Shown piece after piece: positions 1 to 10,285 of a DNA stretch of 32,522 bases (its first letter is position 1; each line of letters opens with the position of its first letter). Both the position numbers and the translations under genes were made by a program. The notes below the pieces were generated by a model. It made no database searches, was not told the origin of the DNA, and saw only the letters and a program-made list of their open reading frames with translations. Origin of the DNA: Betaproteobacteria bacterium (lineage in GTDB: Bacteria; Pseudomonadota; Gammaproteobacteria; Burkholderiales; SG8-39); contig SCUF01000319.1 in assembly GCA_004298325.1 (NCBI GenBank), forward strand, positions 1-32,522, written 5' to 3'.

Positions 1-1442
<1,442 letters not shown>

Positions 1443-1451
1443 CTTGGGTCA

Positions 1452-1481
1452 AACATACTCTAGGTGCTTGCCGCTTGACAA
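1452..1481 (-). promoter_or_regulatory. Candidate sigma70 promoter for thiC
   Basis: On the minus strand: TTGTCA (1481-1476), 18 nt spacer, TATGTT (1457-1452), just upstream of the riboswitch 5' end. Confidence 0.55.
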
Positions 1482-1545
1482 CCAATCCCGCGCCGGCCGC
1501 TGCCGGGGATTCGCCGCGCGCATCGCTTGCGCCAGATCAAGCCCG

Positions 1546-1551
1546 TATAAT
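1546..1551 (+). promoter_or_regulatory. Candidate -10 element for pcm
   Basis: Perfect TATAAT about 25 nt upstream of the pcm ATG; no convincing -35 at 16-18 nt. Confidence 0.45.
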
Positions 1552-1575
1552 TACGTTTTTGCAGTATCTTCCCGC

Positions 1576-2232
1576 ATGAACCTCGAACAAGCCCGCCACA
1601 ACATGGTCGAGCAGCAGATCCGGCCGTGGGAAGTGCTCGACCAGGACGTGCTCGACCTGCTGTATGCGGTGCCGCGGGAAGAGTTCGTCCCCCCCGCCTG
1701 CCGCAATCTCGCCTTTGCCGACCTGGAAATCCCCATCGGTGACGAGGGCGAGCGCATGTGGGCGCCGAAAATCGAAGCGCGCGCGCTGCAGGCGCTGGCG
1801 CTCAAGCGCACCGATCGGGTCCTCGAGATCGGTACCGGCAGCGGCTATCTCACCGCGCTGCTCGCGCATCGCGCGGCACACGTCTACTCGGTGGAGATCC
1901 GTCCGGCGCTGGCCGCCTTCGGCCGCGCCAACCTCGAGCGCCACGGCACCGACAACGTGACGCTCGCGATCGGCGACGGTGCGCGCGGCTATCCGGCCTG
2001 GGCGCCCTACGACGTGATCGTGCTCACCGGCTCGACCCCGGTGCTGCCGCGAACGTTCCTCGACAGCCTGGCACCGGGCGGGCGGCTGTTCGCCGTGGTG
2101 GGCGATGCGCCCGTCATGAGCGTGCAAATCGTGCTCTGCGCCGCGCCCGGAACCTGTCGCACCACGGAACTTTTCGAGACCGTGCTCGCCCCGCTCGTGA
2201 ATTGCGAGCAGCCGGCGCGTTTCCGGTTTTGA
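1576..2232 (+). CDS. pcm: Protein-L-isoaspartate O-methyltransferase family
   Basis: MNLEQARHNMVEQQIRPWEVLDQDVLDLLYAVPREEFVP...VLEIGTGSGYLTALLA...GGRLFAVVGD; PCMT family motifs. ATG at 1576 in the frame of the listed 740 aa ORF. Confidence 0.9.
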   Translation: MNLEQARHNMVEQQIRPWEVLDQDVLDLLYAVPREEFVPPACRNLAFADLEIPIGDEGERMWAPKIEARALQALALKRTDRVLEIGTGSGYLTALLAHRAAHVYSVEIRPALAAFGRANLERHGTDNVTLAIGDGARGYPAWAPYDVIVLTGSTPVLPRTFLDSLAPGGRLFAVVGDAPVMSVQIVLCAAPGTCRTTELFETVLAPLVNCEQPARFRF

Positions 2233-2246
2233 GCAGGAGCCGCGAC

Positions 2247-3569
2247 ATGCACCGCATTCTTGCCTGCACCCTTCTGGCGCTGCCGCTCGCCGCGTCGGCA
2301 CAGGGTCTGGCGCAGGTTTATCAGGACGCCAAGGCCTACGACGCGCAGTACGCCGCGGCGCGCTTCACGCTCCAGGCGGGGCTGGAAAAGCTGCCGCAGG
2401 GCCGCGCGCTCGTCCTGCCGACGCTCAACCTCTCGGCCAATGCGACCAACACGCGCATCGATTCCGAGCCCCACAACGCCTCGGTGTCGTCGAACTTCCT
2501 GCGCGACACGCGCGCCCACGGCTATACGCTGTCGTTTTCACAGCCGCTCTACCGGAAGCAGAATTTCATCCAGTACGACCAGGCCGGATATCTGGTGAAG
2601 CAGGCCGAGGCCGTGTTCGCCCAGGCGGGCCAGGACCTGATCGTGCGCGTGGCGCAGGCCTATTTCGACGTGCTCGCCTCCGAGGACACGCTGGCACTGG
2701 TGCGCGCGCAGAAAGCCGCCATTTCGGAGCAGCTGGCGCAGGCGAAGCGCAATTTCGAGGTCGGCACCGCGACCATCACCGACACGCACGAAGCGCAGGC
2801 GCGCTTCGATCTCGCCGCGGCGCAGGAAATCGCGTCGCAGAACGACCTCGACGCCAAGAAGCGGGCGCTGCAGCAGCTCACGGGCAAGGAGTACGCCGCG
2901 CTCAAGCCGCTGCGTGCCGACGTCAAGCTCTCGCCACCGGAACCCAGCCGCATGGACGACTGGGTCGGGCTGGCCGAGAAACAGAGCTATCCGGTCCAGA
3001 TCCAGGAGCTGGCGGCCGAGATCGCGCAGCTCGAAGTGCGGCGTAACGCCGCCGGCCACCACCCGACGCTGGACTTGGTGGCGAGCTACGGCTGGAGCTC
3101 GCAAACCGGTTCTCAGCTCACCACCGCCGGCTCGAATCTCGCCACCGGCACGTTCGGCGTGCAGCTCGGGCTGCCGTTGTATGCGGGCGGCGGCATCAGT
3201 TCGCGCGAGCGCGAAGCCGCGGCCATTTTCGAGAAGTCGCGCCAGGATCTGGAGAACGCGCGCCGCTCGGCGGCGCTGGCGACGCGCCAGTCCTACCTCG
3301 CGGTGATCAACGGCGTCGCGCAGGTGGGCGCGCTGCAGCAGGCGCTGGTCTCCAGCCAGAGCGCGCTCGACTCGAACAAGCTCGGCTACGAGGTGGGCGT
3401 GCGCATCAACATCGACGTGCTGAACGCGCAACAGCAGCTGTTTTCGACGCGGCGCGATCTCGCCGTGGCGCGTTACAACACGATCACCAACCACCTGCGG
3501 CTCAAGTCGGCCGCCGGATCGCTGCGGGAAGAGGACCTCGAGCTGGTCAATCGCGCGCTGGCGCCCTGA
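2247..3569 (+). CDS. TolC-family outer membrane efflux/secretion channel
   Basis: Signal peptide MHRILACTLLALPLAASAQ followed by TolC-type repeats (GLAQVYQDAKAYDAQYAAARF..., VAQAYFDVLASEDTLALVRAQ...QLAQAKRNFEVGTATITDTHEAQARFDLAAAQEI...). AGGAG upstream. Confidence 0.93.
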   Translation: MHRILACTLLALPLAASAQGLAQVYQDAKAYDAQYAAARFTLQAGLEKLPQGRALVLPTLNLSANATNTRIDSEPHNASVSSNFLRDTRAHGYTLSFSQPLYRKQNFIQYDQAGYLVKQAEAVFAQAGQDLIVRVAQAYFDVLASEDTLALVRAQKAAISEQLAQAKRNFEVGTATITDTHEAQARFDLAAAQEIASQNDLDAKKRALQQLTGKEYAALKPLRADVKLSPPEPSRMDDWVGLAEKQSYPVQIQELAAEIAQLEVRRNAAGHHPTLDLVASYGWSSQTGSQLTTAGSNLATGTFGVQLGLPLYAGGGISSREREAAAIFEKSRQDLENARRSAALATRQSYLAVINGVAQVGALQQALVSSQSALDSNKLGYEVGVRINIDVLNAQQQLFSTRRDLAVARYNTITNHLRLKSAAGSLREEDLELVNRALAP

Positions 3570-4818
3570 GAACGCGGCGGCAGACTTCCAGATGGCGCCC
3601 GGTTGCGCCGCGGTGCGCGGCGCAGAGCCGTTTTCCGGCTTCACCCATGCGCTGGCATCGTGGCGGGTCGGCGCACAGTGCAAGCGCCGCCCGTACCGCT
3701 GCCGCGGCATTGGCACACTGCAGCGCCGCGCCCGACTCGAGCGCGAGGCGCGTCGCGTCGGCAAAGTTGTACATCGACGGGCCGAGCACCACCGGCGTGC
3801 CGGCGGCGCAGCCCTCGATCAGGTTCTGCCCGCCGAGCGGTGCGAAAGAGCCACCGATGACGGCCACGTCTGCCGCAGCAAAGTAGAACGCCATTTCGCC
3901 CAGGGTGTCGCCCAGGTACAGGCGCTCGCCCGCAGCGGGCGTCTCGCCGTGGCTCCTGCGCCCGAGCCCCTGCGTCTCGGCGCGCAGCAGCCGCGCCACT
4001 TCGTCGAAGCGCTGCGGATGGCGTGGCACGACCAGCACCAGGGTTTCGCCAACAGCGCCGACAGCGCCGCGCAGCGCCTCGAGCAGCAGGCGTTCCTCGC
4101 CCTCGCGCGTGCTGGCCAGCAACAGCACCGGGCGACCGAGCGCCCGACGCCAGGCGATCCCCTCGGCCGCTCGCGCGGCGTCGGGTGCGAGGTCGAATTT
4201 CAGATTGCCGGTGATCACGACGCGGCTGGCACCCTGTGCCGCGAGTCGCGCCGCATCGGACTCGCTCTGGGCGCACACCGCGGCGAGGCCCGCGAACGCC
4301 GGCTGCGATAGACCCGGCCAGCGCGCGTAACCGCGCGCCGAAGTTTCGGACAAGCGCGCGTTCGCGAGCACGACCGGCACCGCATAGTCGCGGCAGGCCG
4401 CGAGCAGATTGGGCCAGATCTCGGTTTCCATCAGCAACCCCAGGCGCGGGCGATAGTGCTCCAGGAAGCGTTGCACGGCCCGCGGGAAGTCGTACGGCAG
4501 CCAGGCGAGCAGCACCGACTCGCCGTAGACCTGCTTCACGGTTTCGCGCCCCGCGGCCGTCATGCAGGTGACCAGCACGGCGTGGTCGGCGAATTCGGTC
4601 TGCAGCGCGCGCACCAGCGGCTCCGCGCCGCGCGCTTCACCGACCGAGACCGCGTGCAGCCAGATGACCGGACGCTCTGGCACCGACTTGTACTCGCCAA
4701 AGCGTTCACGCACCTGCCGCCGATAGCCGGGTTCACGCCGGCCTCGCCACCAGAGCTTGAGCAGAATCAGCGGCAGCGCGGCATACAGTGCCAGGGTATA
4801 GGCGATGCGCCAGATCAC
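3547..4818 (-). CDS. waaA: 3-deoxy-D-manno-octulosonic acid (Kdo) transferase
   Basis: VIWRIAYTLALYAALPLILLKLWWRGRREPGYRRQVRERFG...VIWLHAVSVGEARGAEPLVRAL...LMETEIWPNLLAAC...; WaaA/KdtA family. GTG start at 4818 overlaps the waaC stop. Confidence 0.95.
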   Translation of the reverse strand: MIWRIAYTLALYAALPLILLKLWWRGRREPGYRRQVRERFGEYKSVPERPVIWLHAVSVGEARGAEPLVRALQTEFADHAVLVTCMTAAGRETVKQVYGESVLLAWLPYDFPRAVQRFLEHYRPRLGLLMETEIWPNLLAACRDYAVPVVLANARLSETSARGYARWPGLSQPAFAGLAAVCAQSESDAARLAAQGASRVVITGNLKFDLAPDAARAAEGIAWRRALGRPVLLLASTREGEERLLLEALRGAVGAVGETLVLVVPRHPQRFDEVARLLRAETQGLGRRSHGETPAAGERLYLGDTLGEMAFYFAAADVAVIGGSFAPLGGQNLIEGCAAGTPVVLGPSMYNFADATRLALESGAALQCANAAAAVRAALALCADPPRCQRMGEAGKRLCAAHRGATGRHLEVCRRVLRAPARD

Positions 4819-5765
4819 ATCAATTCCTCGAGGCATCCCAGCACCTGCGGCGCCAGCGGCGGCGCGCCGGCGGTGCCGAGGTTGCGCGCGCGCGAACTGC
4901 CATACAGCCCCGTCAGGGCAGGATCGGTCGCGCAATAGATCCCGACTACCGCGGCACCGGCCGCGACGGCGAGATGCGTCAAGCCGGTGTCGACGCCGGC
5001 GACGCCGCGCACCGCGCGCAGCAGGCGCGCCAACTTGCCCAGGGACATGCGCTCCGGCACCTCGGCACCGGGAATCGCGACCGCCAGCCGGGCGCAGCGC
5101 GCGCGCTCGACTTCGCTGCCCCACGGCAGCAGCGAGCGCAGGCCGCGCGCGGCAAGCGCGCGGCCGAGCTCGATCCAGCGCTCATCGGCCCAGCGCTTAT
5201 CATCGCGGCTGCTCATCGTCAGCAGCACGACGCAATCGCTGCGCGCTTCGCTTGCCGCAGGCGGTTCGATCCGCAATCCGTAATCGCAATCGCCCGGCAC
5301 CGCGTAGCCGAGCGCTGCGGCGGCCAGCTGCCGGTTGCGCTCGACGGCGTGCTGGCCGCGGACAACGGCGTGGCGCATGTCGTAGAAGCGGGCGGCGAGC
5401 GGCTCGCGCAGGCTCGCGCGATCCATGCCGTGCTTGCGGCCCGCAGCGAGCGCACACAGCAGCGCGCTCTTGACGAGCCCCTGCGTGTCGATGACCGCGT
5501 CGTAGGTCTCGCCGCGCAGCCTCCGGCGCAGCGCGCGCATCTCGGACCACACTGCAGGGTCCCACAGCGCGGCGCGCCAGCGCCGCACCGCCACCGGGAT
5601 CACGCGCCGCACCGCGGCGTGCAGCGCGGCGATTTCGGCGAACGGCTCCTCGACCAGCCAATCGATCGCCGCTTGCGGCACGCAGCGCGCGACGTCGCTC
5701 ACTGCGGGGCCATTGTGCACCACGTCACCGAGCGAGGAGGTCTTGACGAAAAGGATGCGCGGCAC
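4815..5765 (-). CDS. waaC: Lipopolysaccharide heptosyltransferase I
   Basis: MPRILFVKTSSLGDVVHNGPAVSDVARCVPQAAIDWLVEEPFAEIAALHAAVRRVIPVAVRRWR...GVDTGLTHLAVAAGAAVVGIY; GT9 heptosyltransferase I signature. Confidence 0.95.
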   Translation of the reverse strand: MPRILFVKTSSLGDVVHNGPAVSDVARCVPQAAIDWLVEEPFAEIAALHAAVRRVIPVAVRRWRAALWDPAVWSEMRALRRRLRGETYDAVIDTQGLVKSALLCALAAGRKHGMDRASLREPLAARFYDMRHAVVRGQHAVERNRQLAAAALGYAVPGDCDYGLRIEPPAASEARSDCVVLLTMSSRDDKRWADERWIELGRALAARGLRSLLPWGSEVERARCARLAVAIPGAEVPERMSLGKLARLLRAVRGVAGVDTGLTHLAVAAGAAVVGIYCATDPALTGLYGSSRARNLGTAGAPPLAPQVLGCLEELM

Positions 5766-5793
5766 GGAACCGGATTGCCCCGAGGCGGTGGGC

Positions 5794-5799
5794 TAAAAT
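5794..5799 (+). promoter_or_regulatory. Weak candidate -10 for the downstream GT2
   Basis: TAAAAT in the divergent waaC/GT2 gap; no good -35 at standard spacing. Confidence 0.25.
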
Positions 5800-5837
5800 A
5801 CCGCGTTGTGGAGTGAAGATTCTAACCGGAAACCGCC

Positions 5838-6596
5838 TTGCCCCAGCCGCTCTCGGTCGTTCTCATCGCGCAGAACGCCGCCGCGCAATTGCCGCAGTGC
5901 CTTGCAAGCGCGGCGTTTGCCGACGAGATTGTGCTGGTCGACTCGGGCAGCAGCGACGGCACGGCGGAACTCGCCAGTCGCTGCGGCGCGCGCGTGCTGC
6001 ACCAGGAGTGGCTCGGTTTCGGCCGCCAGAAGCAGTACGCGGTCGAGCAGGCACGCCATGACTGGGTGCTGTGCCTGGATGCCGACGAGCGCGTGTCAGC
6101 GGAACTCGAAGCGAGTATCCGGCTGGCACTCGAGGCGCCCGCCGCGCCGGTCTACCGCATGGCGCGGCGCAACCGCTTCCTGGGCCGCTGGCTGCGCCAC
6201 GGCGAGGGCTATCCCGACTGGAGCGTACGCCTGTTCGACCGGCGCGAGGCGCGCTGGAGCGACGACGCGGTGCACGAGAAGGTGCTGTTCGCGGTGACTC
6301 CCGCAACGCTCGCCGGCGACCTATTGCACGAATCAGCCGAGGATCTCGGGCGCTATTTCGAAAAGCAGAACCGCTACAGCGCGCTCGCCGCGCGCCAGCT
6401 CCACGAGCGCGGGCGCAGCGCCGGGATCGCGGAACTGCTGCTCTCGCCGCTGGTGCGGTTCGTCAAGTTCTACCTGCTGCGCCTGGGCTTCCTCGACGGC
6501 GTGCCGGGACTGGTGCACATCGCCATCGGCTGCGCCGCGAGCTTTCTGAAGTACGCCAAGCTGATCGAGCTGCAGCGCGCCAGGCCCGCGCCATGA
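5838..6596 (+). CDS. GT2 family glycosyltransferase, WaaE/KdtX-like LPS core enzyme
   Basis: PLSVVLIAQNAAAQLPQCLASAAFADEIVLVDSGSSDGTAELASRCGARVLHQEWLGFGRQKQYAVEQARHDWVLCLDADERVSAEL; TTG start is the listed choice and may be wrong. Confidence 0.88.
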   Translation: MPQPLSVVLIAQNAAAQLPQCLASAAFADEIVLVDSGSSDGTAELASRCGARVLHQEWLGFGRQKQYAVEQARHDWVLCLDADERVSAELEASIRLALEAPAAPVYRMARRNRFLGRWLRHGEGYPDWSVRLFDRREARWSDDAVHEKVLFAVTPATLAGDLLHESAEDLGRYFEKQNRYSALAARQLHERGRSAGIAELLLSPLVRFVKFYLLRLGFLDGVPGLVHIAIGCAASFLKYAKLIELQRARPAP

Positions 6597-7603
6597 AGGT
6601 GCTGCTCACCGGCGCGGCTGGGTTCATCGGCATGCATTGCGTCGAGCGCATCGCGGCGCGCGGCGACGCGGTCACCGGCATCGACAATCTCTCGCCCTAC
6701 TATTCGGTGGAACTGAAGCAGGCGCGCCTCGAGCGGCTGCGCGCGCACAGGACTTTCCGGTTCGAGCGGCTCGACCTCGCCGATGCCGGCGCACTCGAGG
6801 CGCTGTTCGCCGCGGCGAAACCCGACCTCGTGCTGCATCTCGCCGCGCAGCCGGGCGTGCGCTACTCGCTCGAGAATCCCGGCAGCTACGTCGCCGCCAA
6901 CCTGGTCGGCTTCGCCAACCTGCTCGAATGCTGCCGGCGGCATGCGCCCAGGCATCTCGTCTATGCCTCCAGCTCGAGCGTGTACGGCGGCAACACGAAG
7001 CTGCCGTGGTCGGAGTCGGACAACGTCGATCACCCGGTCAGCCTGTACGCGGCGACCAAGAAATCCAACGAGCTCCTGGCGCACGTCTACAGCCATCTCT
7101 TCGGCCTGCCGACCACGGGGCTGCGGTACTTCACGGTGTACGGCCCCTGGGGCCGGCCCGACATGTCGCCGATGCTGTTTGCGCGCGCCATCATGGATGG
7201 ACAGCCGATCGACGTCTTCAACCAGGGCGACATGCAGCGCGACTTCACCTTCATCGACGATGTCGTCGAGGCCACGCTGCGCGTGCTCGACGAGCCCGCG
7301 TCGCCCGACGCGGCATTTGATTCCGCCGCGCCCGACCCGGCGACCAGCCGCGCGCCCTGGCGCGTGTACAACATCGGCAATCACCAGCCGGTGCCGCTGC
7401 TCGATTACATCGCCGCGCTGGAGCGCGCGCTCGGCCGCACGGCCATCAAGCGCATGCAGCCGATGCAGCCGGGCGATGTGCAGGCGACCTATGCCGAGAC
7501 CACGCGGCTTGCCGATGCGGTGGGTTTCGCCCCCTCGACCGCGCTGCAGGACGGGCTCGAGAAGTTCGCGCGGTGGTTCAAGAGCCATTACGGCTACGCC
7601 TAG
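6593..7603 (+). CDS. NAD-dependent epimerase/dehydratase, probably UDP-glucuronate 4-epimerase-like
   Basis: MKVLLTGAAGFIGMHCVERIAARGDAVTGIDNLSPYYSVELKQARLERL...GVRYSLENPGSYVAANLVGFANLLECCR...YAATKKSNE (YxxxK). ATGA overlap with the upstream GT2. Confidence 0.9.
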   Translation: MKVLLTGAAGFIGMHCVERIAARGDAVTGIDNLSPYYSVELKQARLERLRAHRTFRFERLDLADAGALEALFAAAKPDLVLHLAAQPGVRYSLENPGSYVAANLVGFANLLECCRRHAPRHLVYASSSSVYGGNTKLPWSESDNVDHPVSLYAATKKSNELLAHVYSHLFGLPTTGLRYFTVYGPWGRPDMSPMLFARAIMDGQPIDVFNQGDMQRDFTFIDDVVEATLRVLDEPASPDAAFDSAAPDPATSRAPWRVYNIGNHQPVPLLDYIAALERALGRTAIKRMQPMQPGDVQATYAETTRLADAVGFAPSTALQDGLEKFARWFKSHYGYA

Positions 7604-7621
7604 CCGATCGCGTCGGCTAGG
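7599..7621. terminator. Hairpin at a convergent gene junction, possible bidirectional terminator
   Basis: CCTAGCCGA-TCGCG-TCGGCTAGG: perfect 9 bp stem, 5 nt loop, containing the epimerase stop codon. No U-tract. Confidence 0.5.
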
Positions 7622-7639
7622 TTCGGCGAGGCCGCCCCG

Positions 7640-10225
7640 TCAGGATGCCCGGACTTGAGTTCCCCTCGCACCTGGCGCAGGAAGGAACTGCGCTACGCCG
7701 ACCCGGATGGCTCCGGCGCGATGGACAGGCCTGCCGTCCAGCGTGCGCAGCGCGATGCGAACGCGCCGGGTCCCCGCGGGCACCCAGCCGCGCATCAGCC
7801 GTGATTCGCTGAGCGCCATCACCTGCCGCTCGAGCGGGTGATCGTCGGCGAGCAGGCTCACTGCGAAGGGCAAGTCCTCTGCGACCGCCGCGAAGAAGCG
7901 CAGCAGGAATACACCTTCCTCGGGTGTGTCAAGGTGGACGCTTGCATCCGCGTCAAGGTTGAGCAGACTGGCGCCGCCGTGCTGCTCGAGCTCGCGGCGC
8001 CATTCAGAGGTCGGGAAGAATGGCGCGAGCGCCGCGGTATTTTCGGGTCGATAGACATCCGGCAGTCGCGGCGCGCCGAGCAACGCGGCAATGCCGTGCT
8101 GCGCATCGGCCTCCTCCCAAACGCCGTCGACGTAGCGCATTGCGCGGCGGAATCGCGGGCCGATCGAGGTCCGCGCCTCGCGTGGGCCGGCTTTGCGCGC
8201 AACCGCCTTCAGCGCGGCGCCGAAGAGCGCGGCAATCGCCATTTCGCGCGCGCTGCCCCGGCGCGGCATTGACGCGAGCGCGCTCGCGATGCGCTCGGCC
8301 AGCGTGCCGACCTCTTCCGCATTGGGCAGCCGGCGATGCAGCAAGCGATCGGTCTCGCCCAGTCGGTTGCGCGCGGGCTCGATCGCTGCAAGAAGGTGCT
8401 CACGCACCGAGCGGGCGAGCGTCTCGCCGGAACCCGGCAACGCGAGCAGCGACTTCTCGAACTCGCCGATCAGACCGTCGGTCTGCAACCGCCACTCGAG
8501 GATCTCGCCACCGGCCGAAAGCTCGTCATGGAAAAGCTGCGCCGGGATGCGATCATTCTCGACCATGCCGAAGACCTCTTCCGCGCGCGATCCGGGGAAC
8601 GGCGACGCCACGGTGCGCAACAGCCCCTGTTCCTCGAGGAAGCGTTCGAGCGCGGTGAAACGTTCTGGACGGTTGCTGGCAAAGCGGTGGAAGCAGGCGA
8701 GGCGGCTGCATGGCTCATTCTCCAGAAGCAGCAACCCGCCGGGGCGCAGGACGCGGAACATCTCGCGCAGCACGCGCTCCGGCGAGCGCGTGTGGTGGAT
8801 CGTCGAGGCGACGAAGGCCACGTCGTACTGGCAATCACCGAAAGGAAGGTCGTGGAAATCCGCCGCCACGAGCCGCGGTTTCGCGGCGAAGCCCGCGGCG
8901 TGCGCGGCCTCGCGTCCTGCCTGCAGGGAACGGCTCGCGATATCGGTGAGCGTCGCCTCCGCGCTCCAGCGCTGCGCCGCCACGTAGCCGGTGAAGTGGC
9001 GATAGGCCCCCACCTCGAGGAGCCGCACGCCGCGCTTCGGAATTCCGTGAACGCCGAGCGCGCGGTCGATGGCATCGAAATGCTCGGTGCTCACGCGCGG
9101 GATCCTGTCGTCGACGGTGATTGCGTGCCACGCATATTCCCCGGCCTGCGGTGATTGCAGCAGCGTCTCGCGGTCGAAAGACGGTTGTGTCGCGCAGCGC
9201 TCCGCAGGCGATTTCCAGGCGGCAAAGGCAATCTGCCATCCGCCGAGATAGCCCAACGCGGGGCTACGCAGGGCGATCGCCGCCGCGTCGATGAAGCCGG
9301 TCTCCCGAAGCCGCTCGAGCAGGTCCCAGCCGAATTCCTGGTAGCAGAGGACCCCGCGATCGGGTTGCACGGGATCGCCGTGGAACTGCGGCGGAAGATG
9401 GTGCTGGAGGCTGCCGTCGGCCCCGAGCGTGGCCCGAACGCGCGTGGCATCGCTGTCGGCGAGGAAGGGGGCGGTCAGGAGGAGGACACCACCCGGCGCC
9501 AGCACGCGGAAGCACTCGGCCAGTGCGGCGCGGTAGTCGGGCACGTGCTCGAGCACGTCGAAGGTGAGGACCGCATCGACCGATCCGTCGGCAAACGTCA
9601 GCCGCGTCAGGTCCTCGTGGCGCACACCGCGTCGATCGATGCTTCCGGGCGTGGCCGTGGGACCGAGGAACTCGCTTCCCACGATGCGAGGAAAGCGCGC
9701 TGCGAGGCAGCGGTACACGGCGGAGACCTGCTCGGTCAGGTAGAGCTTCGTTTCCAGGTGGAGCCCCAGCCCGACGCAGGCGACGTGGATCATGGCGCGT
9801 TGGCGGTTGTTCAGGCCGCACTTCGGGCAAACCAGGCGCTCTCTCCAGTTGGGCCGCTTCCGTCCGCCGGACTCCAGCGCGTAGGCATAGTCCACGGCGA
9901 ACGACACGCGCGCCTGGTCGACCCAGCAATAACCGTCGAATCTGAAACGACCCTCCGGGTGGCGCTCACTCAGGCCGCGCTCGAGCGCGTCGTCATTGCC
10001 CGGCGCCGCACCGAGAAGCGCGGCGAAATCCTCCCTGCAGTCGAGGCGGTGGAGATCGAGGCCGGGACTCGCCCCGGCGACCCACCGTGCCATCGAAATC
10101 CTCGAATGCCAGCCGCGCGCGAGATCGGCGGCGCGCGCCGCGAGGCGGCGCACGCGGTGAAACCCTGTACCGGGTATCCTCACTTCCATGCCATTAGGGT
10201 CGCACAGTGTCTCGGGGGCCGTCAT
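7640..10225 (-). CDS. Tandem two-domain SAM-dependent methyltransferase protein with a C-terminal extension
   Basis: First domain follows RLVCPKCGLNNRQRAM and includes VLTFDVLEHVPDYRAALAECFRVLAPGGVLLLTAPF; second includes RLLEVGAYRHFTGYVAAQRW...DVAFVASTIHHTRSPERVLREMFRVLRPGGLLLLENEP. Start ATG at 10225 or 10189. Confidence 0.85.
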   Translation of the reverse strand: MTAPETLCDPNGMEVRIPGTGFHRVRRLAARAADLARGWHSRISMARWVAGASPGLDLHRLDCREDFAALLGAAPGNDDALERGLSERHPEGRFRFDGYCWVDQARVSFAVDYAYALESGGRKRPNWRERLVCPKCGLNNRQRAMIHVACVGLGLHLETKLYLTEQVSAVYRCLAARFPRIVGSEFLGPTATPGSIDRRGVRHEDLTRLTFADGSVDAVLTFDVLEHVPDYRAALAECFRVLAPGGVLLLTAPFLADSDATRVRATLGADGSLQHHLPPQFHGDPVQPDRGVLCYQEFGWDLLERLRETGFIDAAAIALRSPALGYLGGWQIAFAAWKSPAERCATQPSFDRETLLQSPQAGEYAWHAITVDDRIPRVSTEHFDAIDRALGVHGIPKRGVRLLEVGAYRHFTGYVAAQRWSAEATLTDIASRSLQAGREAAHAAGFAAKPRLVAADFHDLPFGDCQYDVAFVASTIHHTRSPERVLREMFRVLRPGGLLLLENEPCSRLACFHRFASNRPERFTALERFLEEQGLLRTVASPFPGSRAEEVFGMVENDRIPAQLFHDELSAGGEILEWRLQTDGLIGEFEKSLLALPGSGETLARSVREHLLAAIEPARNRLGETDRLLHRRLPNAEEVGTLAERIASALASMPRRGSAREMAIAALFGAALKAVARKAGPREARTSIGPRFRRAMRYVDGVWEEADAQHGIAALLGAPRLPDVYRPENTAALAPFFPTSEWRRELEQHGGASLLNLDADASVHLDTPEEGVFLLRFFAAVAEDLPFAVSLLADDHPLERQVMALSESRLMRGWVPAGTRRVRIALRTLDGRPVHRAGAIRVGVAQFLPAPGARGTQVRAS

Positions 10226-10285
10226 CCTCCGCGCTGCTCGGGGCAAATGCCCGGGTCGTTGCGCCCGGCCGGTGCGACATTGCCG

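Noticed and set aside
10241-10268. Small GC-rich inverted repeats (GGGCA/TGCCC, CCGGG/CCCGG)
   Set aside because: Stems of 5 bp with poor loops; expected by chance in such GC-rich sequence.
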